A stretch of DNA of 64,000 bases, taken from positions 39,049-103,048 of the forward strand of contig NZ_JABFMX010000015.1 in assembly GCF_013359735.1 (NCBI RefSeq), in the 5' to 3' direction. The stretch comes from Arthrobacter sp. C9C5 (lineage in GTDB: Bacteria; Actinomycetota; Actinomycetes; Actinomycetales; Micrococcaceae). Numbering within the stretch: the first letter of the stretch is position 1; every line of letters begins with the position of its first letter. Below, piece by piece: positions 34,148 to 42,941 of the stretch. The position numbers and the translations under genes are program-made. The notes beneath the pieces are model-generated. The model did not search any database. It was not told the origin of the DNA and saw only the letters and a program-made list of their open reading frames with translations.

Positions 34148-36691
34148 GTGCGTATCCCACTTTCCTGGCTGCGTGAATTCGCAGCGGTACCGGCCGGAGC
34201 GACGGCCGAAGACGTGATGGCCGAACTGGTCAAGGTCGGCCTCGAGGAGGAAGCGGTCCACCGCCCCACCGACGCGCTCCAGGGCCCCATCGTGGTGGGC
34301 CAGGTCCTGAGCCTGGTCAAGGAGCCGCAGTCCAACGGCAAGACCATCAACTGGTGCCAGGTCCGCGTGGTCCCCGAAGGCCAGGAGCAGACGCTCACCG
34401 GCGACGGCATCGACCCCTCCGGCGTGCAGGGCATTATCTGCGGCGCACACAACTTCGTGGAAGGCGACAAGGTGGTGGTCACGCTTCCGGGCGCCGTCCT
34501 GCCCGGCGACTTCCGGATCTCCGCCCGCAAGACCTACGGGCACCTGTCCGCGGGCATGATTGCCTCCGTCCGCGAACTCGGCATCGGCGAGGACCACGAC
34601 GGCATCCTGGTGCTTTCCCGGATCGGCCTGGACCCGGAACTGGGCACCGACGCCATGGAACTGCTCGGCCTCTACGACCAGGCCGCAGAAATCAACGTCA
34701 CCCCGGACCGCAGCTACTGCTTCTCGATCCGCGGCGTAGCCCGGGAATACGCGCACGCCACTGGCACCGGCTTCACCGACCCCGCGTCCAAGGTGCAGGC
34801 CCCCGCTGCCCTGGCCGGCGGCTACCCGGTCAAGCTCAACGACGACGCACCGATCTACGGCAAGCCCGGCTGCGACCGCTTCGTCGCCCGCACCGTGCAC
34901 GGTGTGGACGCCACCCGTCCCACCCCGCCGTGGATGTCCGCCCGGCTCCGCCTCGCCGGCATCCGCTCCATCTCGCTGCCGGTGGACATCTCCAACTACG
35001 TCATGCTGGAGCTCGGCCAGCCGCTGCACTTCTACGACCAGGACAAGCTTTCCGGCGAGATCGTAGTCCGCCGCGCCGTCGCCGGCGAGAAGCTCAAGAC
35101 CCTGGACGGCAAGGACCGCGCGCTCGACGCCGAGGACCTCCTGATCACGGACGGCTCCGGCCCGATCGGCGTCGCCGGTGTGATGGGCGGTGCCGCCACC
35201 GAAGTCAGCGACGCGACGTCGACCATCCTGATCGAAGCGGCGCACTTCGAGGAAGTCTCGATTGCCCGTTCGCGCCGCCGCCACAAGCTGCCCTCAGAGG
35301 CGTCCAAGCGCTTCGAACGCGGCGTGGACTGGCACGTTGCCCATGTGGCCGCCCAGCGCGCCGTCGACCTCCTCGTTGAACTCGCCGGAGGCACGGCGGA
35401 CGAGGCCGGCACCGACGTCGGCACCGCGCCCGCCCCGGTTACCGTGCAGTTGCCGGCGGCCTTCGCCGCCGAGCGGATCGGCATCGACTTCACCGAGGAA
35501 CAGATCCTGACCTCGCTCCAGGACCTCGGCGCCGTCGTCGAAAAGACCGGCACCGGCTACAGCGTCACGGCCCCGAGCTGGCGCAACGACCTGGAAACGA
35601 AGGAAGACCTTTCCGAGGAAATCGCCCGGCTGGTCGGCTACGACAAGATCCCCGCGACCCTGCCCGTGGCGCCTCCGGGCCGCGGACTGACCCGCGTCCA
35701 GCAGCAGCGCCGCCGGCTCGTGCAGGCCCTGGCCGACGCCGGCCTGACCGAGGTGATGGCGTACCCGTTCGTCTCCAAGGCCGCCAACGACACCTTCGGG
35801 GTCGCCGCGGCCGGCGCGGAGCGCAAGGCGCTCAAGCTGGCCAACCCGATCAGCGAAGAGCACGGCTACCTGCGGACCTCCATCCTGCCGGGCCTGATCG
35901 AGGTCGCCAAGCGCAACCACTCCCGCGGCTTCCGCGACCTCGCGCTCTTCGAGTCCGGGCTGGTCTTCCTGCCCGGCGACACGCTGGGCACCGCCTCGAT
36001 TCCGCCGCTGGGCGCCAAGCCCTCCGATGAGGTGCTGGACGGCCTGTACGACGGCGTCCCGGACCAGCCGCTGCACCTCGCCGCCGTGCTGACCGGCCAC
36101 GATTCCCCGGCCGCGCCGGCGCACACACCCCGTGCCTGGGACTGGGCCGACGCGCTGGACATCGCCCGGCTCGCCGGTGACGTCCTCGGCGTCGAACTCG
36201 TGGTCAGCAAGGGCCAACACCAGGCGTTCCACCCGGGCCGTGCCGCGCAGCTGGCGCTCCGCAGCGGCGAGGTCGTGGGCTACGCCGGCGAACTGCACCC
36301 GAAGCTGCTCGCGGCGCACGACATGCCGGCCCGCTCGGTGGCGCTGGAGCTGAACGCCGATGCGCTCTTCGAAGCCGCCGCCGACGTGATCGTCGCCCGT
36401 CACATCTCCAGCTACCCCGTGGCGACCCAGGACGTGGCCCTCGTGGTCGCGGCCGAGGTTGCGGCGGACGAGGTGCTGGCCGCCCTGCGCGAGGGCGCGG
36501 GGGAGCTGCTCGAGGAGGTGTCCCTGTTCGACGTCTACGCCGGCAAGGGCATCGAGGAGGGCAAGAAGTCGCTCGCCTTCAACCTGCGCTTCCGGGCCGA
36601 CGACCGGACGCTGACCGCGGACGAGGCCTCGGCCGCCCGCGACAGCGCGGTCGCTGCCGCGCACGAGCGTTTCGGCGCCGTGCAGCGCTAG
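34148..36691 (+). CDS. pheT: Phenylalanine-tRNA ligase beta subunit
   Basis: An 847-aa subunit. Domains in order: MRIPLSWLREFAAVPAGATA start, tRNA-binding OB fold (about 40-150), B3/B4 editing domain (about 210-400, SISLPVDISNYVMLELGQPL), B5 (about 420-490), class II-like domain, and the C-terminal FDX-ACB anticodon-binding domain (SSYPVATQDVALVVAAEV to the end). Full length. GTG start. It forms the heterotetramer with PheS. Confidence 0.98.
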   Translation: MRIPLSWLREFAAVPAGATAEDVMAELVKVGLEEEAVHRPTDALQGPIVVGQVLSLVKEPQSNGKTINWCQVRVVPEGQEQTLTGDGIDPSGVQGIICGAHNFVEGDKVVVTLPGAVLPGDFRISARKTYGHLSAGMIASVRELGIGEDHDGILVLSRIGLDPELGTDAMELLGLYDQAAEINVTPDRSYCFSIRGVAREYAHATGTGFTDPASKVQAPAALAGGYPVKLNDDAPIYGKPGCDRFVARTVHGVDATRPTPPWMSARLRLAGIRSISLPVDISNYVMLELGQPLHFYDQDKLSGEIVVRRAVAGEKLKTLDGKDRALDAEDLLITDGSGPIGVAGVMGGAATEVSDATSTILIEAAHFEEVSIARSRRRHKLPSEASKRFERGVDWHVAHVAAQRAVDLLVELAGGTADEAGTDVGTAPAPVTVQLPAAFAAERIGIDFTEEQILTSLQDLGAVVEKTGTGYSVTAPSWRNDLETKEDLSEEIARLVGYDKIPATLPVAPPGRGLTRVQQQRRRLVQALADAGLTEVMAYPFVSKAANDTFGVAAAGAERKALKLANPISEEHGYLRTSILPGLIEVAKRNHSRGFRDLALFESGLVFLPGDTLGTASIPPLGAKPSDEVLDGLYDGVPDQPLHLAAVLTGHDSPAAPAHTPRAWDWADALDIARLAGDVLGVELVVSKGQHQAFHPGRAAQLALRSGEVVGYAGELHPKLLAAHDMPARSVALELNADALFEAAADVIVARHISSYPVATQDVALVVAAEVAADEVLAALREGAGELLEEVSLFDVYAGKGIEEGKKSLAFNLRFRADDRTLTADEASAARDSAVAAAHERFGAVQR

Positions 36692-36764
36692 CGCCTACGA
36701 AGCCCCCGGAGGGAAGCCCCCGGGGGCCCCGGAGGGAAAGCCTGAAATACAGGAGGGCGGGACC

Positions 36765-37442
36765 ATGGCATCGCAGTTGATTGTGCGGTCGGTCCCGCCC
36801 TTTGGCGTACCCGGCGCACCCGAGGTACTGGACGCCGCCGCCCGCGAACAGCTGGACGACGTCGAGCTCGGGCGCGCCCGGGGCCTGGAGCCAGGTCCGC
36901 GGGCGGCGTTCCTGGCCGGCCGGCTGGCCCAGCGGCGGCTGGCCGCCGAACTGCTGGACGTGCCGCCGGCGAAGCTCATAGCCGCCTACGACTGTCCGCA
37001 GTGCGGTCCCGGAAGCCCGCACGGCAGGCCCGGCTACACCCTGAGCGGCGCGCCGGCGCCGCTGCTGCTCAGCCTGTCCCGCAGCGCGGGCTGGGTCCTG
37101 CTGGCCGCCGTGCTGGATCCTGAAGCGGGGCTGCGCCTCGGCGTCGACGTGCAGGACCCGGCGGGTGCGGATTTTGACGGCTTCGACCAGGTGGCGCTGG
37201 GCCGCGCGGAACGTGACAGCCTTCGCGGCCTCTCCGCGGCGGGGCTGCTGCACGGACGTGCCCGGCTCTGGGCACGCAAGGAGGCTTGGCTCAAGCTGTG
37301 CGGCACCGGGCTGCTCACCGCGCCCGAGACCGTGGAGGTGCTGCACCGGCCCGGCATCCGGGACCTGCCGCCCGACGAATCAGGACTGCCCGCGCAGTTC
37401 GCTGCCGCCCTCGCTCTCTCCGCGCTTCCGGGCCGGGGTTAG
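36765..37442 (+). CDS. Sfp-type 4'-phosphopantetheinyl transferase
   Basis: A 225-aa protein. The two family signatures are visible: LRLGVDVQDP near residue 124 (the GxDxE position) and RLWARKEAWLKLCGTG near residue 170 (W-A-x-KEA-x-x-K). Such enzymes attach the phosphopantetheine arm of CoA to carrier domains. The first signature reads DVQ instead of the usual DVE, changing one presumed Mg ligand to Gln. AGGAGGG lies 10 nt upstream of the ATG. It is convergent with the M1 peptidase-Pls operon, whose carrier domain is an obvious candidate substrate. Confidence 0.88.
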   Translation: MASQLIVRSVPPFGVPGAPEVLDAAAREQLDDVELGRARGLEPGPRAAFLAGRLAQRRLAAELLDVPPAKLIAAYDCPQCGPGSPHGRPGYTLSGAPAPLLLSLSRSAGWVLLAAVLDPEAGLRLGVDVQDPAGADFDGFDQVALGRAERDSLRGLSAAGLLHGRARLWARKEAWLKLCGTGLLTAPETVEVLHRPGIRDLPPDESGLPAQFAAALALSALPGRG

Positions 37443-37472
37443 CGCGGTCTCAGGGCCAAATTTTTCAGGCGG

Positions 37473-38849
37473 TCAGCCGGCCGGCAGGGGCGGCAGCGCC
37501 TCTTCATAGAGCCAGGGGTGCAGCACAGCCTCGGCGTCCATCCCGGTGACGCGGTCCGCCGCCAGGATGAAGTCCTCCGTGGTGACGGAGCCGTGCCGCT
37601 GGCTGCCGGTCCACTCGTGCAGGAGCGCGAAGAAGGCAAGATCGCCGCAGCGGAGGCGGACCGCATGCAGGGCGAGGGCACCGCGCTTGTAGACGCGGTC
37701 ATCGAACATCAATTCCGGTCCCGGGTCACCGACCAGCAGGTCCTGGCCCTCGCGGTTGAGCATCCGCCAGGCAGCCCGCGCGCGGTCGGCCACACTCATG
37801 ATGCCGGCCTCCTCGGACCAGATCCACTCCGCGTAGCAGGCGAAGCCTTCGTGCAGCCAGATGTCCTTCCACGACGCTGCCGTCAGCGAATTCCCGAACC
37901 ATTGGTGGGAGAGCTCGTGCGCGATCAGCCGCTGTGATTCCCAGTCCGACGCCAGGTGGTTGCGGCCGAAGATGGACAGGGACTGGGCCTCCAGCGGGAT
38001 CTCCAGGGCGTCCTCGGTCACCACCACGGTGTAGCCGGCGAACGGATAGGGCCCGAAGCAGCTGGTGAAGGTTCGCATCATCTGCGGCTGGAGGGCGAGC
38101 CCGGCGCGGGCCTCGGCCGACAGTTCGGCCGGCACCGCGGCGGTCTGGGCGACGTCGCCGGCCGTCCGGTCCGGGTTGAGCGGCAGCAGCTCGTACCGGC
38201 CGATCTGGACCGTGGCGAGGTAGCTGGCCATTGGTTCGGACTGCTCGTAGACCCAGGTTTCGCGGCTGGAACGGGCCTGGTGCGAGACCAGCACCCCGTT
38301 GCAGACGGCCCGGTAATTGGCGTCGGTGGTGACCGCGATGCGGTAGCTGGCCTTGTCCCGCGGATGGTCGTTGCAGGGAAACCACGACGCCGCTCCGTTG
38401 GGCTGCCCGGCGACCAGGACGCCGTCGCTCAGTTCCTCCCAGCCCACCTCTCCCCAGAGCCCGCGGCGGGGCGCCGGGTTGCCCTCGTAGCGGATGTCCA
38501 GGGTGAATTCGTCGCCGGGCAGCAGCGCCGTGTCTGGCACCACGACCAGCCGCTCAGCCCGCTGGTTGAACTTGCGCACCTTCCGGCCGGGCATCAACAC
38601 CTTCGTCGCGCGGAGCCCGGTCAGGTCCAGGACAATGGCGGAGCTCTGGCGACGGGCGACGGCGTGCAGCGTCGCCCGTCCGCCCAGATGGTTGCTGTTG
38701 ATCCGGTAGTCGAGCTCCAGCTCGTAGCGCGTGACGCGGTACACGTCGGTGCCGTGGCCCGGCATGTACGGATCAGGAGCGGCCGCGGGCGTTGCGGCCG
38801 GCAGTTCAGCGGGAAATTCCTCGGCGGCGGCTGAGGCGGTGGGGCTCAT
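37473..38849 (-). CDS. M1-family zinc metallopeptidase
   Basis: A 458-aa peptidase, the short actinobacterial M1 type without the large C-terminal helical domain. The zinc site HELSHQWFGN plus a Glu 18 residues on (HEGFACYAEW) gives HExxH-18-E. The substrate loop reads ALEIPLEAQSL in place of the classical GAMEN. No signal peptide. It lies 65 bp downstream of the Pls synthetase on the same strand. In epsilon-polylysine-producing Streptomyces a zinc aminopeptidase that degrades the polymer is paired with pls, so a matching role is plausible here but inferred. Confidence 0.88.
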   Translation of the reverse strand: MSPTASAAAEEFPAELPAATPAAAPDPYMPGHGTDVYRVTRYELELDYRINSNHLGGRATLHAVARRQSSAIVLDLTGLRATKVLMPGRKVRKFNQRAERLVVVPDTALLPGDEFTLDIRYEGNPAPRRGLWGEVGWEELSDGVLVAGQPNGAASWFPCNDHPRDKASYRIAVTTDANYRAVCNGVLVSHQARSSRETWVYEQSEPMASYLATVQIGRYELLPLNPDRTAGDVAQTAAVPAELSAEARAGLALQPQMMRTFTSCFGPYPFAGYTVVVTEDALEIPLEAQSLSIFGRNHLASDWESQRLIAHELSHQWFGNSLTAASWKDIWLHEGFACYAEWIWSEEAGIMSVADRARAAWRMLNREGQDLLVGDPGPELMFDDRVYKRGALALHAVRLRCGDLAFFALLHEWTGSQRHGSVTTEDFILAADRVTGMDAEAVLHPWLYEEALPPLPAG

Positions 38850-38914
38850 GGCACGGCTTTCGGTCGTTGCGGTGGGCGGGAGGCGTCTTCCGGGTCAGGA
38901 ACTACCGGGCGGGG

Positions 38915-41900
38915 CTACTTGGGCTTGGGTGCCGGAACATCCGGGCCGACCCACGGGCTGACCGGATTTCCCATCCAGTACGTGGCGGCCGGGACCGTTT
39001 CGCCCCGCATCACGAGTGATGCCGAGCCCACCGTGCCGCCGTTGCCGATCCGGGCCCGCGGCAGGATGACTCCGTGCGGACCCATCGTGGCCCCGTCTTC
39101 GAGCGTAACAGTGTCGATGCTCATGACCCGGTCGTGGAAGAGATGGGTTTGGACCACGCAGCCGCGGTTGACCGTGGCGCTGCGGCCCAGGGTGACGAGG
39201 TCCGCCTCCGGCAGCCAGTAGCTCTCGCACCAGGTGCCGGCACCGATCTTGGCGCCCAGGGCGCGCAGCCACCAGACGAGGGCCGGGGTGCCGGATGCCG
39301 CGCGCGCGAACCAAGGGGCGCTGACCATCTCGATGAAGGTGTCCACCACCTCGTTCCGCCAGATGAACGAACTCCAGAGCGGGTGCTCACCGGGACGGAT
39401 GCGTCCCACCAGGAGCCACTTCGCGACGACGGCGCTGCCGGCAGCAGCCGCGCCGGCCAGCAGGACGACGACGCCGCCCAGGAGGGCGGCCGCCGCGTAG
39501 TTGAAGGTGCCGGCCAGCCAGTCCAAGGCCACGAGCACGCCCGCGGCGACGGCGACCGTGAGGACCACCGGGACAAAGCGGCAGAGCTCCCACAGGGCAC
39601 GGGCCAGTTTGAGCCGCAGGGGCGGCTGGAAGGTGCGGGTGTCGTCGGAGGCGATCGCGGTCCTGCGCAGCCGCACCGGCGGGCTGCCCAGCCATGAGGT
39701 CCCTGATTTCGCCTTCGCAGGGGTCGCGGAGAGCACCGCCACGAGGGAGTTCTTGGGCACGCTGCGCCCCGCGGCGGTCATGCCTGAGTTGCCGAGGAAG
39801 GAGCGTTTGCCCACCTTGGCCGGCGCGATCTTCATCCAGCCGCCGCCGAGCTCGTAGGACGCGATCAGGGTGTCGTCGGCCAGGAAGGCCCCCTCGCCCA
39901 CGGTCGTCATTTTCGGGATCAGCAGCACCGTGGAGGCCTCCACGTTCCGGCCGATCCTGGCGCCGAGCAGGCGAAGCCAGATTGGTGTGAAGAGGCTGGC
40001 GTAGACGGGGAAGAGCAGGTCCCGGGCCAGGTCGAGGACCCGTTCCGTCGCCCACACCTGCCAGCCGATCCGGCTGCGTACCCGGTAGTAGCCGGTGCGC
40101 AGCCCGACGCCGAGCAGGCGCGTGGTGGCGAGAACCAGGACCAGGTTGGTGCCGAACCACGCGAGCGCGGCCAGCGGGAGCGAGTACGCCAGCTGCAGCA
40201 GGGCCGCGGCGAGTGAGTCGCGGCCTTGGATGAAGAGGAACATCACCAGCCCGGCCGCCGCGGCGGACAGGTAGGGGATCAGGGCCAGCAGGGCCGAGGC
40301 GGAGGCGAAGCCGGCAAACCAGAGCCGGCCGATCAGGTGGTGCTCCGGCGGCGTCTCGGGCCAGCCCTGTTTGGCTTTGCCCCGGCGTTCTGCCGGGGAG
40401 CCGGCTACCAAGTGGCCGGCTTTGACCTTGCCGAGGACGGCGGAGCCCGGCTCTACCTGCGCCCCGGCGCCGATGCTGGCACCCGGCATGAGCGTGCTGC
40501 GGGCGCCGACGACGGCGCCGGCTCCGATCCGGATCGCGCCGATGTGGACGGAGTCGCCGTCGATCCACCAGCCGGAGAGATCGACTTCGGGTTCGATGTT
40601 GCAGCCGTTGCCGAGCGTGAGCAGCCCGGTCACCGGCGGCAGCGAATGGAGCTGGACGTTGTTGCCTATCGTGGCACCCAGGGCCCTGGCGTAGTAGGGC
40701 ACCCACGGGGCGCTGGCCAGGCTGATGGCGCCGGCCAGGTCTTGGATTTGTTCGGCCAGCCACAGGCGCAAATGCACCCGGCCGGAGCGAGGGTAGCTCC
40801 CGGGGGAGACGTTGCGCAGCAGGAGCCGCGCCGCGGCCACTGAGATCGCCATCCGCCCGGCCGGGCTGACGAACACCAGCCAGGAGGCTCCCACCCACCA
40901 CCAGGACAGGGTCGGCGCCGCGGTGAAACCGGCGAGGGACGCGAGCAGATTGTTCGCCACCATCAGGTAAGTCAGCCAGCGCATCCCGACGAGGATGTGC
41001 AGCGGGATACCCAGCAGCGTCTGGGCCCACTGGGCGCGGCGGGACGTGGGACGCACCGAACGCTCGCCGGCCGCCGGGGCCCCGCCCTCCGGGAGGGACT
41101 GGCGTGCCGCATCGACCAGGGCGCCGATCCGGGGAGTGGCATAGATATCCGCCACCGTGATCGTGGGGTAGCGGACGCGCAGGGCGGAGACCAGCTGGGC
41201 CGCGGCCAGCGAGCCGCCGCCGAACGCAAAGAAGTCGGCATCGAGGTCCGAAACGGTCCCGCCCAGGACAGCGCTCCACTGTTCGACGATCCAGCGAGCG
41301 TCATCCGGAAGGTTCAAGGGCGCCGCCGCGGCATCCGCCGCCCCCGCCCCGGCCAGCGGCCACGGCAGTGCGTGCCGGTCCACCTTGCCGCTGGTCTTGG
41401 TCGGCAAGGCGTCCACGACCGTGAGCAGCGGGATCAGCGGGGCGGGCAGGGTGGACGCGAGCAACTGCCGTGCGGCCGCCAGGTCCAGCTCCCTGCCGTC
41501 GGCCGGTGAGAGGTAGCCGACCAGCACCTGGTTCCCGGCCGCCGTCGTCCGCACCGCTGCCGCCGCCCCGGCGACGTCGGTCAGCGACTGGAGCGCGGCG
41601 TCGATTTCGCCGAGCTCGATCCGGCGGCCGCCCAGTTTGACCTGTTCGTCGGCGCGGCCGACGAAGAGCAGTCCCGCCCGCTCGTAACGGACCAGATCGC
41701 CGGACCGGTAGGCGCGGGACCAGCCCAGCGCCGGCAGGGGAGCGTACTTTTCCGCGTCCTTGGCCGGATCGAGATAGCGGGCCAACCCGACGCCGCCGAT
41801 GATGAGCTCCCCGATTCCGCCCTCGGCGACCGGCACCCCGTCGGAGTCGACGACGGCGAGGTCCCAGCCGTCGAGCGGCAGTCCGATCCGGACCGGTCCC

Positions 41901-42883
41901 GGCCCGCCCAGCGGCGCGGCGCAGGCGACAACGGTGGCCTCGGTGGGCCCGTAGGTGTTCCAGACTTCGCGTCCGTCCACAGCCAGCCGCTCGGCGAGTT
42001 CGGGCGGGCAGGCTTCGCCGCCGAAGATCAGCAGCCGGACGCTTTCGAGTGACTCCACCGGCCACAGCGCGGCGAGCGTGGGCACCGTGGAGACCACCGT
42101 GATGCCGTGGTTGATGAGCCAGGGGCCCAGGTCCATCCCGGTCCTGACCAGGGCGCGCGGCGCCGGGACCAGGCATGCCCCGTGCCGCCAGGCGAGCCAC
42201 ATTTCCTCGCAGGAGGCATCGAAGGCCACCGAGAGCCCGGCCAGCACCCGGTCCTGGGGCCCGATCGGCTCGGCCTGGAGGAAGATCCGCGCCTCGGCAT
42301 CGACGAAGGCGGCGGCCGACGCGTGCCGCACGGCGACGCCTTTGGGCGTGCCGGTGGATCCGGAGGTGAAGATGACCCAGGCATCGTCCCCGGGGACCGG
42401 CTGCCTGGCGGCCGGGAAGGGCCGGGGATGGCCGGCGTCCGTGACGATCGTGCCGCCGGCGCGCAGGATGCCGGCAACGCGGGCCTCGCTGAACACCAGT
42501 TTGGCCCGCTCGTCGGGGTCGTCCGCGTCCACCGGAACGTAAGCGGCCCCCACGAACAACACCGCCAGGATGGAGATGTACAGCTCGTTGGTGCCGGAGG
42601 GGATCCGAACGCCGATCTTGTCACCTGCGCCCAGGCCGGCCAGGTGCAGCTTCCTCGCGGTGGCCCGGACCTCGTCCATCAGCTGGGCATAGCTCAGGGA
42701 GCGACGGCCGTCGTCGAGCGCGGAGGCGTCCGGAAAGCGGTCGGCGGTGTCCCGCAGGACATCGATCAGGGTCCGCTCCGGCGGCGCCGCGAAGGCGCCC
42801 GGCAGCTGCGGCTGATAGGCGGCGCCGGCCGGGGGATCGCCGACCAAGGGGACGCCGCCGGCCGGCGTTTGGTGCTCAATCAC
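38915..42883 (-). CDS. Pls/PosA-type peptide synthetase, probable epsilon-poly-lysine synthetase
   Basis: A 1322-aa membrane NRPS. An adenylation domain (about residues 40-505) has A3 FTSGSTGTPKG (172-182), A5 NTYGPTE and A10 PTKTSGKVDRH with Lys500. A carrier domain has FFAFGGGSLAAAQL with Ser558. There are no condensation or thioesterase domains. From about residue 610 come roughly six membrane helices in three pairs, separating three hexapeptide-repeat domains (ARIGNN-, GRNVEAS-, AKIGAG-like). This is the architecture of Streptomyces Pls, which polymerises L-lysine through epsilon-amide bonds at the membrane. The eye-derived pocket code is DAESIGTVVK. GTG start at 42883 with AGGGAG upstream. 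Confidence 0.9.
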   Translation of the reverse strand: MIEHQTPAGGVPLVGDPPAGAAYQPQLPGAFAAPPERTLIDVLRDTADRFPDASALDDGRRSLSYAQLMDEVRATARKLHLAGLGAGDKIGVRIPSGTNELYISILAVLFVGAAYVPVDADDPDERAKLVFSEARVAGILRAGGTIVTDAGHPRPFPAARQPVPGDDAWVIFTSGSTGTPKGVAVRHASAAAFVDAEARIFLQAEPIGPQDRVLAGLSVAFDASCEEMWLAWRHGACLVPAPRALVRTGMDLGPWLINHGITVVSTVPTLAALWPVESLESVRLLIFGGEACPPELAERLAVDGREVWNTYGPTEATVVACAAPLGGPGPVRIGLPLDGWDLAVVDSDGVPVAEGGIGELIIGGVGLARYLDPAKDAEKYAPLPALGWSRAYRSGDLVRYERAGLLFVGRADEQVKLGGRRIELGEIDAALQSLTDVAGAAAAVRTTAAGNQVLVGYLSPADGRELDLAAARQLLASTLPAPLIPLLTVVDALPTKTSGKVDRHALPWPLAGAGAADAAAAPLNLPDDARWIVEQWSAVLGGTVSDLDADFFAFGGGSLAAAQLVSALRVRYPTITVADIYATPRIGALVDAARQSLPEGGAPAAGERSVRPTSRRAQWAQTLLGIPLHILVGMRWLTYLMVANNLLASLAGFTAAPTLSWWWVGASWLVFVSPAGRMAISVAAARLLLRNVSPGSYPRSGRVHLRLWLAEQIQDLAGAISLASAPWVPYYARALGATIGNNVQLHSLPPVTGLLTLGNGCNIEPEVDLSGWWIDGDSVHIGAIRIGAGAVVGARSTLMPGASIGAGAQVEPGSAVLGKVKAGHLVAGSPAERRGKAKQGWPETPPEHHLIGRLWFAGFASASALLALIPYLSAAAAGLVMFLFIQGRDSLAAALLQLAYSLPLAALAWFGTNLVLVLATTRLLGVGLRTGYYRVRSRIGWQVWATERVLDLARDLLFPVYASLFTPIWLRLLGARIGRNVEASTVLLIPKMTTVGEGAFLADDTLIASYELGGGWMKIAPAKVGKRSFLGNSGMTAAGRSVPKNSLVAVLSATPAKAKSGTSWLGSPPVRLRRTAIASDDTRTFQPPLRLKLARALWELCRFVPVVLTVAVAAGVLVALDWLAGTFNYAAAALLGGVVVLLAGAAAAGSAVVAKWLLVGRIRPGEHPLWSSFIWRNEVVDTFIEMVSAPWFARAASGTPALVWWLRALGAKIGAGTWCESYWLPEADLVTLGRSATVNRGCVVQTHLFHDRVMSIDTVTLEDGATMGPHGVILPRARIGNGGTVGSASLVMRGETVPAATYWMGNPVSPWVGPDVPAPKPK

Positions 42884-42899
42884 AGGGTGATTCTCCCTG
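42883..42899 (-). promoter_or_regulatory. Hairpin covering the Pls ribosome binding site
   Basis: On the minus strand, CAGGG-AGAATCA-CCCTG folds with the ribosome site AGGGAG in the 5' arm and loop, and the first G of the GTG start as the last base of the 3' arm. Two G-U pairs could extend the 5-bp stem to 7. Confidence 0.4.
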
Positions 42900-42941
42900 C
42901 AGCAGATGAACGGAAGACATCGGTGCCACTCCCGGGCCGGA

